DNA of 64,000 bases, taken from NCBI RefSeq assembly GCF_947488945.1, contig NZ_CANLBS010000008.1:1-64000 (forward strand), read 5' to 3'. Under the pieces are notes generated by a model. The model made no database searches, was not told the origin of the DNA, and saw only the letters and a program-made list of their open reading frames with translations. Shown in pieces: positions 25,128-33,673 of the stretch. The position numbers and the translations under genes are program-made. Source of the DNA: an uncultured Streptomyces sp. Its GTDB lineage: Bacteria > Actinomycetota > Actinomycetes > Streptomycetales > Streptomycetaceae. Each line of letters starts with the position of its first letter. Position 1 is the first letter of the stretch.

Positions 25128-26087
25128 GTGGAACGGACGACGGACAGGTCCGACGGGCCGGACAAGGTCATGTCGATGAAGGCGGCCGTCGCCGCCTTCG
25201 TCCAGGACGGCGCCACCGTCTGCCTGGAGGGGTTCACCCATCTCGTCCCGACCGCCGCCGGGCACGAGATCATCCGCCAGGGCCGGCGCGACCTCACGGT
25301 CGTGCGGATGACGGCGGACATCGTGGTGGACCAAATGATCGCCGCGGGCTGCGTCGCGAAGCTGGTCTCGTCCTTCGTGGGCAACTCCTCGGCCGGTTCG
25401 CTCGGCGAGCTGCGGCGGCGGCTGGAGCGCGCCGTGCCGGAACCGCTGGAATTCGAGGAGTACAGCCACTACGGCATGGTCTGCCGCTATCTGGCGGGCT
25501 CGCAGCGGCTGCCGTTCTACCCGCTGCGCAGTTACGGCGGCAGCGACCTGCCCTCGGTCAACTCCGCGCTGCGGAAGGTGACGTCGCCCTATCCGGGGGC
25601 GGACGGCGAGCCGGAGCAGATCTACGTGGTGCCGCCGGTCAACCCGGACGTGACGATCATCCACGCCCAGCGCGCCGACCGCCGGGGCAACACCCAGATG
25701 TGGGGGCTGACCGGCGTCCAGGCCGAGGCGGTGTACGCGGCCCGGAAGGCGGTCGTCGTCGTGGAGGAGATCGTCGCCGACGAGGTGGTCCGCTCGGACC
25801 CGAACCGCACCCTCGTCCCGGCGCACGCCGTCGACGCGGTGGTGGTCTGCCCGCGCGGGGCCCATCCGTCGTTCGCGCAGGGCTACTACGACCGGGACAA
25901 CGCCTTCTACCGCGCCTGGTCGCACATCAGCAAGGACCCGGTCCGGCTGCGGGACTGGCTGGCGGAGTGGGTGTACGGCACGGCCGACCACGCGGGTTAC
26001 GTGGACAAGCTGGGCGAGGCGTTCTGGGAGGGGCTCGCGGTCGGCGAGGCCCTGAGCGAACCGGTGAACTACGGGCGGCGGCTGTGA
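25128..26087 (+). CDS. class I CoA-transferase, subunit A (GctA/IpdA-like)
   Basis: A 319-residue protein of the glutaconate/3-oxoadipate CoA-transferase alpha family: VMSMKAAVAAFVQDGATVCLEGF, LTVVRMTADIVVDQMIAAG, ...LPFYPLRSYGGSDLP, then HAQRADRRGNTQMWG and a C-terminal YGTADHAGYVDK. The pattern also resembles IpdA, a ring-opening hydrolase of steroid degradation, so the exact reaction is open. The GTG at 25128 follows GAGGAG by 5 nt. The beta subunit gene follows directly, and the two must form a complex. Confidence 0.87.
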   Translation: MERTTDRSDGPDKVMSMKAAVAAFVQDGATVCLEGFTHLVPTAAGHEIIRQGRRDLTVVRMTADIVVDQMIAAGCVAKLVSSFVGNSSAGSLGELRRRLERAVPEPLEFEEYSHYGMVCRYLAGSQRLPFYPLRSYGGSDLPSVNSALRKVTSPYPGADGEPEQIYVVPPVNPDVTIIHAQRADRRGNTQMWGLTGVQAEAVYAARKAVVVVEEIVADEVVRSDPNRTLVPAHAVDAVVVCPRGAHPSFAQGYYDRDNAFYRAWSHISKDPVRLRDWLAEWVYGTADHAGYVDKLGEAFWEGLAVGEALSEPVNYGRRL

Positions 26088-26113
26088 GCGCGGCGCACGA
26101 GAAGGAGTCCGCG

Positions 26114-26953
26114 TTGACCATCCCTGACGGAGCCCGCACCGGCGGGGACGGACCGGCTGCGGCGGCCACCGGCGCCGGGACGTCCCCGGCCGCCGCACAG
26201 GTCACCTCCTCCGAGCTGCTCTCCGTCGTCGCCTCCCGCGAACTCGCGGGCCGTCGCACGGTGTTCGCCGGGATCGGCCTGCCGACGCTGGCCACCGAAC
26301 TCGCCCGTCTGACGGTCGCGCCGCGGGCCGAGGTGGTGTACGAGTCCGGGGTGTGCGGGGCGCACCCCTCGCACCTGCCGGAGACCATCGCGGACGCGGT
26401 CCTGATCACCGGCGCGGAGGCGGTGCTGTCCATGCCCGCGCTGTTCGGCTGCGTACTCCAGGGCGGCCACATCGACGTCGGCTTCCTGGGCGCGGCCCAG
26501 ATCGACCGCTTCGGCAATCTCAACACCTCGGTCATCGGCGACTGGGAGCGCCCCGAGGTGCGGCTGCCCGGTTCCGGCGGCGGCGTCGAGGTGATGGCCA
26601 ACTCCCGCGAGGTGTTCGTGGTGATGCGCCGGCACGACCCGCGCTCCTTCGTCCGGACACTGGACTTCTGCACCACCCCCGGCCCGGACCGGGCGCTGGC
26701 CGAGGGCATCCGCCCGCTGGGCGCCGGTGTCACACGGGTCGTCACGGAGCTGGGCGTCCTGGCCCGGGAGGGCGTCGGCGACGAACTGCGGCTGGTCGCC
26801 GTCCACCCGGGCGTCACCGCCGAGCAGGTGCGGGTGGCGACCGGCTGGGACCTGAAGGTGGCCGCCACCGTGGCGACGGTGGCGCCACCCACCCCGGCGG
26901 AACTGCGCCTGCTGCGCGAGGATGTCGACCCGGGCCGCGTCTACCTGCGCTGA
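26114..26953 (+). CDS. class I CoA-transferase, subunit B (GctB/IpdB-like)
   Basis: About 279 residues. The E-S-G motif in VVYESGVCGAHP (Glu near residue 77) corresponds to the catalytic Glu that forms the glutamyl-CoA intermediate in family I enzymes. DVGFLGAAQIDRFGNLNTS and the C-terminal TPAELRLLREDVDPG are also family-like. Two starts compete: TTG at 26114 with AAGGAG 6 nt upstream, chosen here, and GTG at 26084, which overlaps the subunit A stop as GTGA. The Ala/Gly-rich first 28 residues are not conserved-looking in either case. Confidence 0.85.
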   Translation: MTIPDGARTGGDGPAAAATGAGTSPAAAQVTSSELLSVVASRELAGRRTVFAGIGLPTLATELARLTVAPRAEVVYESGVCGAHPSHLPETIADAVLITGAEAVLSMPALFGCVLQGGHIDVGFLGAAQIDRFGNLNTSVIGDWERPEVRLPGSGGGVEVMANSREVFVVMRRHDPRSFVRTLDFCTTPGPDRALAEGIRPLGAGVTRVVTELGVLAREGVGDELRLVAVHPGVTAEQVRVATGWDLKVAATVATVAPPTPAELRLLREDVDPGRVYLR

Positions 26954-27015
26954 CCGGACGCCCCCGGTCGCACACACCGCTACCGACCAGCCACCACGAG
27001 AGGACCGCAACCGCC

Positions 27016-28578
27016 ATGCGCATCAGGATCGTCGGCGCCGGGGCCATGGGCCGCGGCATCGCCCAGTGGGCGGCGACCGCAGGACACACCGTCGAGCTGT
27101 CCGACGTCAGGAAGGAGGCGGTCGCCGAGGCCGTGGACTTCGTGCGGTCCATGCTGGACCGGGCGGTCCTCAAGGGCCGGACGTCCGCCGAGGACCGGGA
27201 CGCCGCCCTGGAACGGCTGGTCCCGCTGGACGACCCGTGGCAGCCGGGCCCGGACGTCGAACTGGTCGTCGAGGCCGTGCGGGAGGACCTGGACACCAAG
27301 GCCGAGGTGTTCGGGAAGCTGGAGCGGGCGCTGCCCGCCACCGCCGTCTTCGCGACGAACACCTCGTCCCTGTCGGTGACCCGGATCGCAGCCACGCTCC
27401 GGGACCCGTCGCGGCTGGCCGGCCTGCACTTCTTCAACCCGGTTCCGCTGATGAAGATCGTCGAGGTGGTGCCGGGGGCCGCGACCCGCCCGGAGATCCC
27501 GGCGGCCCTGACGCGACTGGTCGAGGGCTGCGGCCACCGGGCGGTGACCGTCGCCGACACTCCCGGCTTCCTCGTCAACCACGCCGGCCGCGGCCTGGTG
27601 ACGGAGGCGCTCGCCCTGCTGGAGGAGACGGTCGCCGATCCGGCGGGCATCGACCGGATCGCACGGGACGTACTGGGCCTGCGGATGGGGCCGTTCGAGC
27701 TGATGGACCTCACCGGGCTGGACGTGACGGCCGCCGTGATCGACTCCATCTGGGCGGGATTCCGGTACGACGACCGGTTGCGCCCCTCGTACCTGACCCC
27801 GAACCGGGTGGCGGCCGGGCTGCACGGCCGCAAGACCGGTCGGGGCTGGTTCGTGTACGGCCCCGACGCGCCCGCCCCTGCCGGGGAACCGCCGGTCACC
27901 GGGGACGCGGACCGCCCGGTGTTCCTGGCGGACGCCCCGGCGGGCGGCGCCGCGGGGGCGGAGGCGCTGCGCGCGGCGCTGGTCGCGGCCGGCGCCGCGG
28001 TCGAGACCGGCGCCGGGCCGTCGGAGCGGGCGGTCGTGCTGGTCCCGACCTGGGGCAACACGGTAGCCGCCGAGGTGGTGGCGCGGGGCCTGCCGGCCGG
28101 GCGGACGTTCGGCGTGGACCCGCTGGCCGCGACGGGCCGCCGCCGGGTGCTCGCGGTGACGCCGGCCGCCGACCCGGCCGCGGCGCGCGACGCCCGCGCG
28201 GTGCTGGCGCGGGCCGCCGAGGGCGAGGAACCGCACGCGGTGTCGCTGGTCAGGGACACCGCGGGGTCGGTCGCGCAGCGGCTGCTCGCCTCGGTGGTCT
28301 CCGTCGCCGCATCCCTCGCGGAGCGGTCGCTGGCCACCCCCGCCGACATCGACCTCGCCGTCACCACCGGACTCGGCTACCCGGCCGGGCCGCTCGCCTG
28401 GGGCGACCGGGTGGGCGCCGGGCGGATGCTGGACCTGCACCGGGCCCTGTACGCGTCGACGGGCGACCCGCGCCACCGGCCGACCCGCTGGGTCACCGAA
28501 CGCGCGTCGCTGGGCCTCGCGCTGACGGATCCCGGCACCTCCCCGGACGCCTGCGCGGACGCCCCCGTCACGCCGTGA
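27016..28578 (+). CDS. 3-hydroxyacyl-CoA dehydrogenase
   Basis: A 520-residue protein. The NAD-binding motif GAGAMGRGIAQ sits at the N-terminus, FFNPVPLMKIVEVV contains the catalytic region, and ADTPGFLVNHAGRGLVTEAL opens the first C-terminal helical domain. A second, degenerate helical domain (SVAQRLLASVVSVAASLAERSLATP...GYPAGPLAWGD) ends the protein, as in PaaH-like two-domain enzymes. It oxidises the 3-hydroxyacyl-CoA made by the MaoC hydratase to the 3-oxoacyl-CoA cleaved by the thiolase. It lies 62 bp after CoA-transferase subunit B in the rightward arm. Confidence 0.92.
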   Translation: MRIRIVGAGAMGRGIAQWAATAGHTVELSDVRKEAVAEAVDFVRSMLDRAVLKGRTSAEDRDAALERLVPLDDPWQPGPDVELVVEAVREDLDTKAEVFGKLERALPATAVFATNTSSLSVTRIAATLRDPSRLAGLHFFNPVPLMKIVEVVPGAATRPEIPAALTRLVEGCGHRAVTVADTPGFLVNHAGRGLVTEALALLEETVADPAGIDRIARDVLGLRMGPFELMDLTGLDVTAAVIDSIWAGFRYDDRLRPSYLTPNRVAAGLHGRKTGRGWFVYGPDAPAPAGEPPVTGDADRPVFLADAPAGGAAGAEALRAALVAAGAAVETGAGPSERAVVLVPTWGNTVAAEVVARGLPAGRTFGVDPLAATGRRRVLAVTPAADPAAARDARAVLARAAEGEEPHAVSLVRDTAGSVAQRLLASVVSVAASLAERSLATPADIDLAVTTGLGYPAGPLAWGDRVGAGRMLDLHRALYASTGDPRHRPTRWVTERASLGLALTDPGTSPDACADAPVTP

Positions 28579-28584
28579 CGACGC

Positions 28585-28619
28585 CGCCGCCCCGGCCCCG
28601 TTTGCGGGTGGGGGCGGCG
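28585..28619 (+). terminator. GC hairpin after the dehydrogenase gene
   Basis: CGCCGCCCC (28585-28593) pairs perfectly with GGGGCGGCG (28611-28619) across 17 nt that can partly pair within themselves. It sits 6 bp after the stop. There is no U-tract. Confidence 0.5.
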
Positions 28620-28681
28620 CGGGTAGCTCTTGCCGGGTCGACGGCTCGCCGGGTCGACGACCGGACGACGGGCGGAGCCCC

Positions 28682-29545
28682 ATGACCTCGCGTACGCGCA
28701 CGACCGTCGCGGTCCTCGCCGCCTCCCTGCTGCTCACGGCGCTCGCGCCGTCGGCGGCCGCCGACGGCCGGGGCCGCGGGGTGTCGTTGCGGGTGGCGAC
28801 GTACAACATCCACGCGGGGGCGGGGGCGGACGGCGTCTTCGACCTGGAACGCCAGGTGACGGCGTTGCGGGCGCTGGACGCGGACGTGATCGGGCTCCAG
28901 GAGGTCGACGTCCACTGGGGCGGGCGCAGCGGGTCGCGCGATCTGGCCGGGGAACTGGCCCAACGGCTCGGCATGCGGGTGTCGTTCGCCCCGATATACA
29001 GCCTCGACCCGGTGACGGCGGGCGGGCACCGGCGCGAGTACGGGGTCGCGGTGCTGTCCCGGTTCCCGTTCCTGAGCACCGAGAACCACGACATCACCCG
29101 GTTCTCCACCCAGGACCCCGACCCCGTGCCGTCGCCCGCCCCCGGCTTCGGCGAGGTGGTCCTGCGGGTACGCGGCCTCCCGGTGCACGTCTACGTGACG
29201 CACCTGGACTACCGGCCCGATCCGTCCGTCCGGACGGCGCAGGTCGCGGACACCCGTCGCGTCATGGGTGAGGACCGGGGCCACAAGATCCTGCTCGGCG
29301 ACTTCAACGCGGAACCGGACGCTCCCGAACTCGACCCACTGTGGCAGGCGTTGACGGATGCCGAGCCGGGCGCTGCCACCTTCCCCGCCCAGGCTCCGGT
29401 CAAACGGATCGACTTCGTCGCGGTCTCCGGGCCGGGCGGCGGGGCAGCCGTACGGGTGCGCTCCGCCACCGTGCCCGACACCGTGGCCTCGGACCACCGC
29501 CCGGTCGTCGCGGACCTGGAACTGCTGCGCGGCCGGGGCCGGTAG
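28682..29545 (+). CDS. secreted endonuclease/exonuclease/phosphatase family protein
   Basis: A 287-residue precursor with a Sec signal peptide (cleavage near SAAADG). The DNase I-like fold is recognised from LRVATYNIHAGAG, IGLQEVDVHWGGR, YGVAVLSRFPF, YVTHLDY, LLGDFNAEPDAP, RIDFVAV and SDHRPVVADL. These supply the Asn, Glu, Asp, Asn and Asp-His metal and phosphate residues. Substrates in this superfamily include DNA, sphingomyelin and inositol phosphates; which one applies here is not visible. The ATG follows GCGGAG by 5 nt. Confidence 0.88.
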   Translation: MTSRTRTTVAVLAASLLLTALAPSAAADGRGRGVSLRVATYNIHAGAGADGVFDLERQVTALRALDADVIGLQEVDVHWGGRSGSRDLAGELAQRLGMRVSFAPIYSLDPVTAGGHRREYGVAVLSRFPFLSTENHDITRFSTQDPDPVPSPAPGFGEVVLRVRGLPVHVYVTHLDYRPDPSVRTAQVADTRRVMGEDRGHKILLGDFNAEPDAPELDPLWQALTDAEPGAATFPAQAPVKRIDFVAVSGPGGGAAVRVRSATVPDTVASDHRPVVADLELLRGRGR

Positions 29546-29562
29546 GCCACACCGTCCCGGCC

Positions 29563-29583
29563 CCGGCCGGACCGCCCGGCCGG
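29563..29583. terminator. bidirectional hairpin between convergent genes
   Basis: CCGGCCGG (29563-29570) and its identical self-complementary copy (29576-29583) flank a 5-nt loop. It lies directly against the NACHT gene stop and 17 bp after the secreted phosphatase-fold gene. Confidence 0.55.
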
Positions 29584-31986
29584 CTACGACACCCTGTCCC
29601 GCCGCACGTCGCCGCCGTCGCCGTAGGGGCGGTGCGAGAGGTGGCGCTGGAGATGGATGTGGCGGAACTGGTAGACCGCGCCCGTCCGCCGCAGGACGCC
29701 TCTGTCGTACGCGTCTCTGAGGAACGCGTCGGCGTTCCAGGGCAACTGGCCCCGGAGCGGCAGCAGGAGGCGGGTGAAGATCAGCCACTGCCCCCAGGCG
29801 GTGAAGCACAGTGCGTAGGTGAGGCCGCCGCCGATGCCGCCCAGCGTGCCGATGAGGACTCCGTCCTGCGGCAGCCACAGCAGAGGCCCGAGGACCGGGT
29901 CGAGCAGATCGGTGACGAGTCCGCCGCCGAAGAAGATCGACAGGGCCAGCGCGGGCGCGACGAAGAGGAGTTGGATGCCCACCGCCCTCCGGTTGTCGTT
30001 CAGCAGGCTGTCGGGGGTGGCCGCGGAGGACACGTCCAGAGGCGCCTCCAGCACGGCGGCCAGCCCGAAGACCGTCCCGAAGGCCAGACCGAGGATCAGT
30101 GCCAGGAGCAGCGCGTCGGTCGCGAAGACCCGGAGCACCTCGGGCGACGTGGGCGACCAGCCGAGGTAGAGGACCCGCTGGAGCGTCGTGGTGAAGGAGA
30201 CGCCGACGCCCACGGCGAGCCCCACCGGCAGCATCGCGCCGAAACGGGCGGCGAACGTACGGACCGGTGACCGCCCGGTGCCCAGTGCCCCGCGCAGGCG
30301 CAGGCGCGTCCGCGAGGGTGCGAAGACACTGCCGCCGATCGTGGCCATCGACGCGTAGAGAGCGCCGCTGGTGATCCCCACGCCGAGCCCCAGGGCGGCG
30401 CCCTGCGTCAGCGCCGACCAGAACTTGCCCTCCCGGACGAACAGGGCGATCAGCACGTCGGCCAGCCAGACCGGAACGGCGACGCAGAGGGCGGACACCG
30501 CCGCCACGGCCAGCGCGCGGGTGGACGTGCGCACCGACCCGCCGATCTGCCACCAGGCGATGTCCTGCCCCTCCCGGCCTGCCCGGACCAGGTGGCGGGC
30601 GAGGTGGCCGAACCAGCGTTGGGAGCGCTCGGGGGTCCATTCCGGGCGGCGGCCGTTCCGGGCCGGTCCTTCGGGGGCGCGGGCGCGGTAGACCGTCGGC
30701 ACGAAGGCGGCGAGCAGGTGCCGCCGCAGGGAGTCCTCCGTCGGGAAGCGTGACGCGTCCGTCAGCTCACCGGGGTCCCCCGCCTGCCCCTCGCCGTACA
30801 CCGTGCGGGCCAGGAACACCATCAGCGGGGTGCTGAGGACCCGGCGGAGCCGCTCGTCCTGCTCCGTCCGCCCCGTCAGGGCCAGGCTCCAGGGATCGCC
30901 GTCCGACGGGGCGGAGCGGGTCGCCCGGGGCATGTACTCCAGCAGATCGGCCGGCGTGATCCCGGTCAGCTCGACGGCGGCGGCCCACTTCAGGGGCGCC
31001 GCCGCACCCCCGCCCGCCGCTGCCCCGTCCGCCGCACCCCCGCCCACGCGCCGTACGACGTTCGCGTACTCGTCCGGGCGGCTGGTCAGGACGAGCGGCA
31101 GCGACGTCCGGTTGAGCTCGTCGAGGGCCCGGCCCCGCAGCCCCTCGGCCATCTCGTCGAACCCGTCCAGCACCGGGAGGACGTGACCGTCGTCGACCAG
31201 CGCGGCAGCCAGCGTCGAGGCGGGGGACGCGGCGCGGGCCAGGTACGGGAAGTCGCGCAGCAGCCGACCCGTCAGCCAGGCTCGCAGCGAGTGGACGGTC
31301 GGGTCCCAGGAACCGACGGTGAAGATCACCGGTACGGGATCGGCGCCGGTGCGGGAGTCGTCCCGGAGGAGATCGAGGACGAGCCGGATGGCGAGCACCG
31401 ACTTGCCCGAGCCGGCCCGGCCGAGGATCACCAGTCGCCCCGAACCGATGCTCCGGTACAGCTCGCCGATGCCGCACCGGTCGCTGCTCAGGTCCAGCGG
31501 TTCGGCCGCGGCGCCCGGCGGCAGGCGGCGGATGTTCGCCTCGAGGTCGGTGATCCCGGTGGACGCGGAGCGCCAGCGCACCGGCAGCGGGTACGGATCG
31601 AGGATCATGCGCTGCTCTTCCTCGCGTTGCCAGCGGCGCCTCGTCTCGGTGGCCAGTTCGGCGGCGGCGCCGGAGAGGAGACCGTTCGCCGGCCGGGAGA
31701 ACGGACGTCGGATTTCCGGCCGGGAGATCTCTTCCTCCGCGGGTCCGGCCGGAACTCCGCCTTGGATTTCGGTGAGTACCGCCGCCATTCTCTTTCGGTC
31801 TTCGGGCGTCGATTCCATGGCGTCGAGCAACCGGTTCACCGTGTCCCTGCGGACGTTGCGGGACTTTCCGGTCTCGATCCGGCTGATATGGGTCGCGCTG
31901 ATTCCGGAACGCTCCTCCAGCCTCTGCTGGCTCAGTCCCGCCCTCTCCCGCAGCTCCCTCAGCAAGAGACCGATCTCATCAGCCAC
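29584..31986 (-). CDS. XRE-HTH, NACHT NTPase, multi-pass membrane protein
   Basis: An 800-residue protein with three parts. An XRE helix-turn-helix (residues 1-60, LRERAGLSQQRLEERSGISATHISRIE) comes first. A NACHT/STAND NTPase follows, with Walker A GRAGSGKS at 189-196 and Walker B HVLPVLDGFDEM near 268-279. From about residue 500 there are several hydrophobic helices (for example VAAVSALCVAVPVWLADVLI). The GTG at 31986 lies 7 nt after GGAGGAG. STAND proteins switch state on sensing a signal, and some bacterial NACHT proteins defend against phages, but this architecture joins DNA-binding to membrane anchoring. Its function is not established. It is divergent from a tiny membrane protein across a perfect palindrome. 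Confidence 0.85.
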   Translation of the reverse strand: MADEIGLLLRELRERAGLSQQRLEERSGISATHISRIETGKSRNVRRDTVNRLLDAMESTPEDRKRMAAVLTEIQGGVPAGPAEEEISRPEIRRPFSRPANGLLSGAAAELATETRRRWQREEEQRMILDPYPLPVRWRSASTGITDLEANIRRLPPGAAAEPLDLSSDRCGIGELYRSIGSGRLVILGRAGSGKSVLAIRLVLDLLRDDSRTGADPVPVIFTVGSWDPTVHSLRAWLTGRLLRDFPYLARAASPASTLAAALVDDGHVLPVLDGFDEMAEGLRGRALDELNRTSLPLVLTSRPDEYANVVRRVGGGAADGAAAGGGAAAPLKWAAAVELTGITPADLLEYMPRATRSAPSDGDPWSLALTGRTEQDERLRRVLSTPLMVFLARTVYGEGQAGDPGELTDASRFPTEDSLRRHLLAAFVPTVYRARAPEGPARNGRRPEWTPERSQRWFGHLARHLVRAGREGQDIAWWQIGGSVRTSTRALAVAAVSALCVAVPVWLADVLIALFVREGKFWSALTQGAALGLGVGITSGALYASMATIGGSVFAPSRTRLRLRGALGTGRSPVRTFAARFGAMLPVGLAVGVGVSFTTTLQRVLYLGWSPTSPEVLRVFATDALLLALILGLAFGTVFGLAAVLEAPLDVSSAATPDSLLNDNRRAVGIQLLFVAPALALSIFFGGGLVTDLLDPVLGPLLWLPQDGVLIGTLGGIGGGLTYALCFTAWGQWLIFTRLLLPLRGQLPWNADAFLRDAYDRGVLRRTGAVYQFRHIHLQRHLSHRPYGDGGDVRRDRVS

Positions 31987-32038
31987 TTCGACACTCCTCC
32001 GCCTGGTGGTCCGGGCCCCGCAGCCTACCGGGAGGGTC

Positions 32039-32054
32039 TTGACATATATGTCAA
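32039..32054. promoter_or_regulatory. perfect 16-bp palindrome with TTGACA on both strands
   Basis: TTGACATATATGTCAA reads the same on both strands and so offers a consensus -35 in each direction. It lies 53 bp upstream of the XRE-NACHT start and 148 bp upstream of the small membrane-protein gene. It could be the operator of the XRE domain encoded next to it. Confidence 0.65.
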
Positions 32055-32201
32055 CGCCCATGTCATGGCCTGCCGTTGGGTCCGCTGCCACGCTCGGAGC
32101 CATCCGGACCGCCGAGGGCCGTCACCCTGGCCGACCGCCGTTCCGGACCGGCCGGCCGGCCCCTTGGACCGACCACGCGTGACAAGAGAGCAGGAATCGA
32201 C

Positions 32202-32429
32202 ATGGCTTATCGCTTCTGGTGCGGCGAATGCCGCCACCACACCTCGTGGCTGCGCGAGTCCGAAGCCGAACGGAAACACCTCGACCATTACGTGGCCGCG
32301 CATCCGCGCATCGCGCCGGGAGGCCGCGTCGAGACCAACGGCAAGGACCCCGCGGGGGGATCGGGATGCTTTCTGGTCCTGTTCGTTCTCACGCTTCTGC
32401 TGTTTCTCCCCGCCGCCTGCCAGCGGTGA
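32202..32429 (+). CDS. small zinc-ribbon-like single-pass membrane protein
   Basis: A 75-residue protein. The N-terminus has C-x-x-C with two His close behind (FWCGECRHHTSW, later HLDHYVAAH), compatible with a small metal-binding knuckle. The C-terminus is one hydrophobic helix (CFLVLFVLTLLLFLPAAC) with cysteines at both ends. The ATG at 32202 has AGGAA 6 nt upstream. It is divergent from the XRE-NACHT gene and followed after 83 bp by a secreted esterase gene. I do not recognise a named family. Confidence 0.65.
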   Translation: MAYRFWCGECRHHTSWLRESEAERKHLDHYVAAHPRIAPGGRVETNGKDPAGGSGCFLVLFVLTLLLFLPAACQR

Positions 32430-32512
32430 TCCGGACCGGTGACCCCCGCGGTCGTCCGGACCGGTGCCCGAAGTACCGCACCACACCGTCGAACAGGAAG
32501 AAGGAATACGCC

Positions 32513-33604
32513 ATGACCCCACCGAAATCCCGTGCCCGGCGCCTCACCCGCCGGACCGTTTCCACCGCCGCCGCGGCGGTCGCCGTGCTCGGCGCGCTCT
32601 CGGTGCCGCCGGCCCACGCCGACGCCGTCCCGCAGGCCCCCGTGTTCCGTGACGGGTTCGGCCTCACCCAGGTCGCCGACGGTTCCGTGGTCCGCAGCGG
32701 AACCGACTTCACCCTCACCGTCACCTCCGCCGAGGTCGCGGGCCCCCACCGGATCCGCGTGTTCCTGCCGTCCGGGTACGCCGACGACCCCGACCGGCGC
32801 TGGCCCGTCACCTACTTCCTGCACGGCGGCCCCGGCACCGTCGACGACGCGGCCGGAGTACCCGCTCTGCGTTCCGAAGAAATGATCACCGTGGTGCCGG
32901 ACGGCGGACGGAAGGGCTGGTACGCCGACTGGGTCATGCGGAACACCGCGTTGGGCGCGGCGAACTGGGAGACCTTCCACCTCGATCAGGTCGTCCCGTT
33001 CATCGACGCCAACCTGCGCACCGCGCCGGACCGCGACCACCGCGCCGTCTCGGGGCTGTCCATGGGCGGCAGCGGCGCCCTGCACTACGCCGAGGCCCGT
33101 CCCGACCTGTTCGGCCATGTGGCGGCCCTGTCCGGCGGGCTCGACTTCTCCATGGCGGAGGTCCGGGCCGCGGTCCTGGCCACGGAGCTGAACCTGCCGG
33201 GCGCGTGGTGCGCCCTCGGCTCCGGCACCCCGGGCAGTTGCGCGGACTACGGCCCGTACGTCGACAGCGACGCGATCTTCGGCTCGCCGTACCCGGTCTT
33301 CGACGCCGACCGGGTGTGGAAGGCGTACGACCCCGCCGCGCCCACGAACCTGTCCCGCCTCGCCGGCACCGCGGTCACCCTCTACACGGGCGACAACGAC
33401 CTCATCGAGGGATACACCGCCAGGGCCGCACGCACCGTCGCGTCCCGTCTGAAGCAGCTCGGCGTCCCGAGCCGTCTCGTCGACTACGGCAACGGCGCCT
33501 CCCTCGACCCGGCCTGCACCGGAAACCACAGCTACACCTGCTGGGCGCCCGCGTTCGCGGACTGGGTCCCGCGCCTGACGGCGGCCTTCGCGTCCGCCTC
33601 CTGA
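32513..33604 (+). CDS. secreted alpha/beta hydrolase (esterase/antigen 85-like fold)
   Basis: A 363-residue precursor. The N-terminus is arginine-rich with RRLTRRTVST before a hydrophobic stretch, which may use the Tat route. The mature part has TYFLHGGPG (oxyanion region), the nucleophile elbow GLSMGGSGAL (Ser), and a His near GNHSYTCW. The fold matches the putative esterase family PF00756 (esterase D, antigen 85, feruloyl esterases). Two Cys pairs suggest disulfides. The substrate is unknown. A 69-bp gap containing 8-bp repeats separates it from the next secreted hydrolase. Confidence 0.85.
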   Translation: MTPPKSRARRLTRRTVSTAAAAVAVLGALSVPPAHADAVPQAPVFRDGFGLTQVADGSVVRSGTDFTLTVTSAEVAGPHRIRVFLPSGYADDPDRRWPVTYFLHGGPGTVDDAAGVPALRSEEMITVVPDGGRKGWYADWVMRNTALGAANWETFHLDQVVPFIDANLRTAPDRDHRAVSGLSMGGSGALHYAEARPDLFGHVAALSGGLDFSMAEVRAAVLATELNLPGAWCALGSGTPGSCADYGPYVDSDAIFGSPYPVFDADRVWKAYDPAAPTNLSRLAGTAVTLYTGDNDLIEGYTARAARTVASRLKQLGVPSRLVDYGNGASLDPACTGNHSYTCWAPAFADWVPRLTAAFASAS

Positions 33605-33623
33605 AGCACCGGCCGACCGCCTG

Positions 33624-33655
33624 CCCACCGCCCCACCGCCCCACCGCCCCACCGA
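33624..33655. repeat. 8-bp tandem repeat cccaccgc, about 4 copies
   Basis: Three exact units and a fourth differing in its last base lie between the two secreted hydrolase genes. Confidence 0.8.
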
Positions 33656-33673
33656 ATCGTCGAGGAGAACCGC

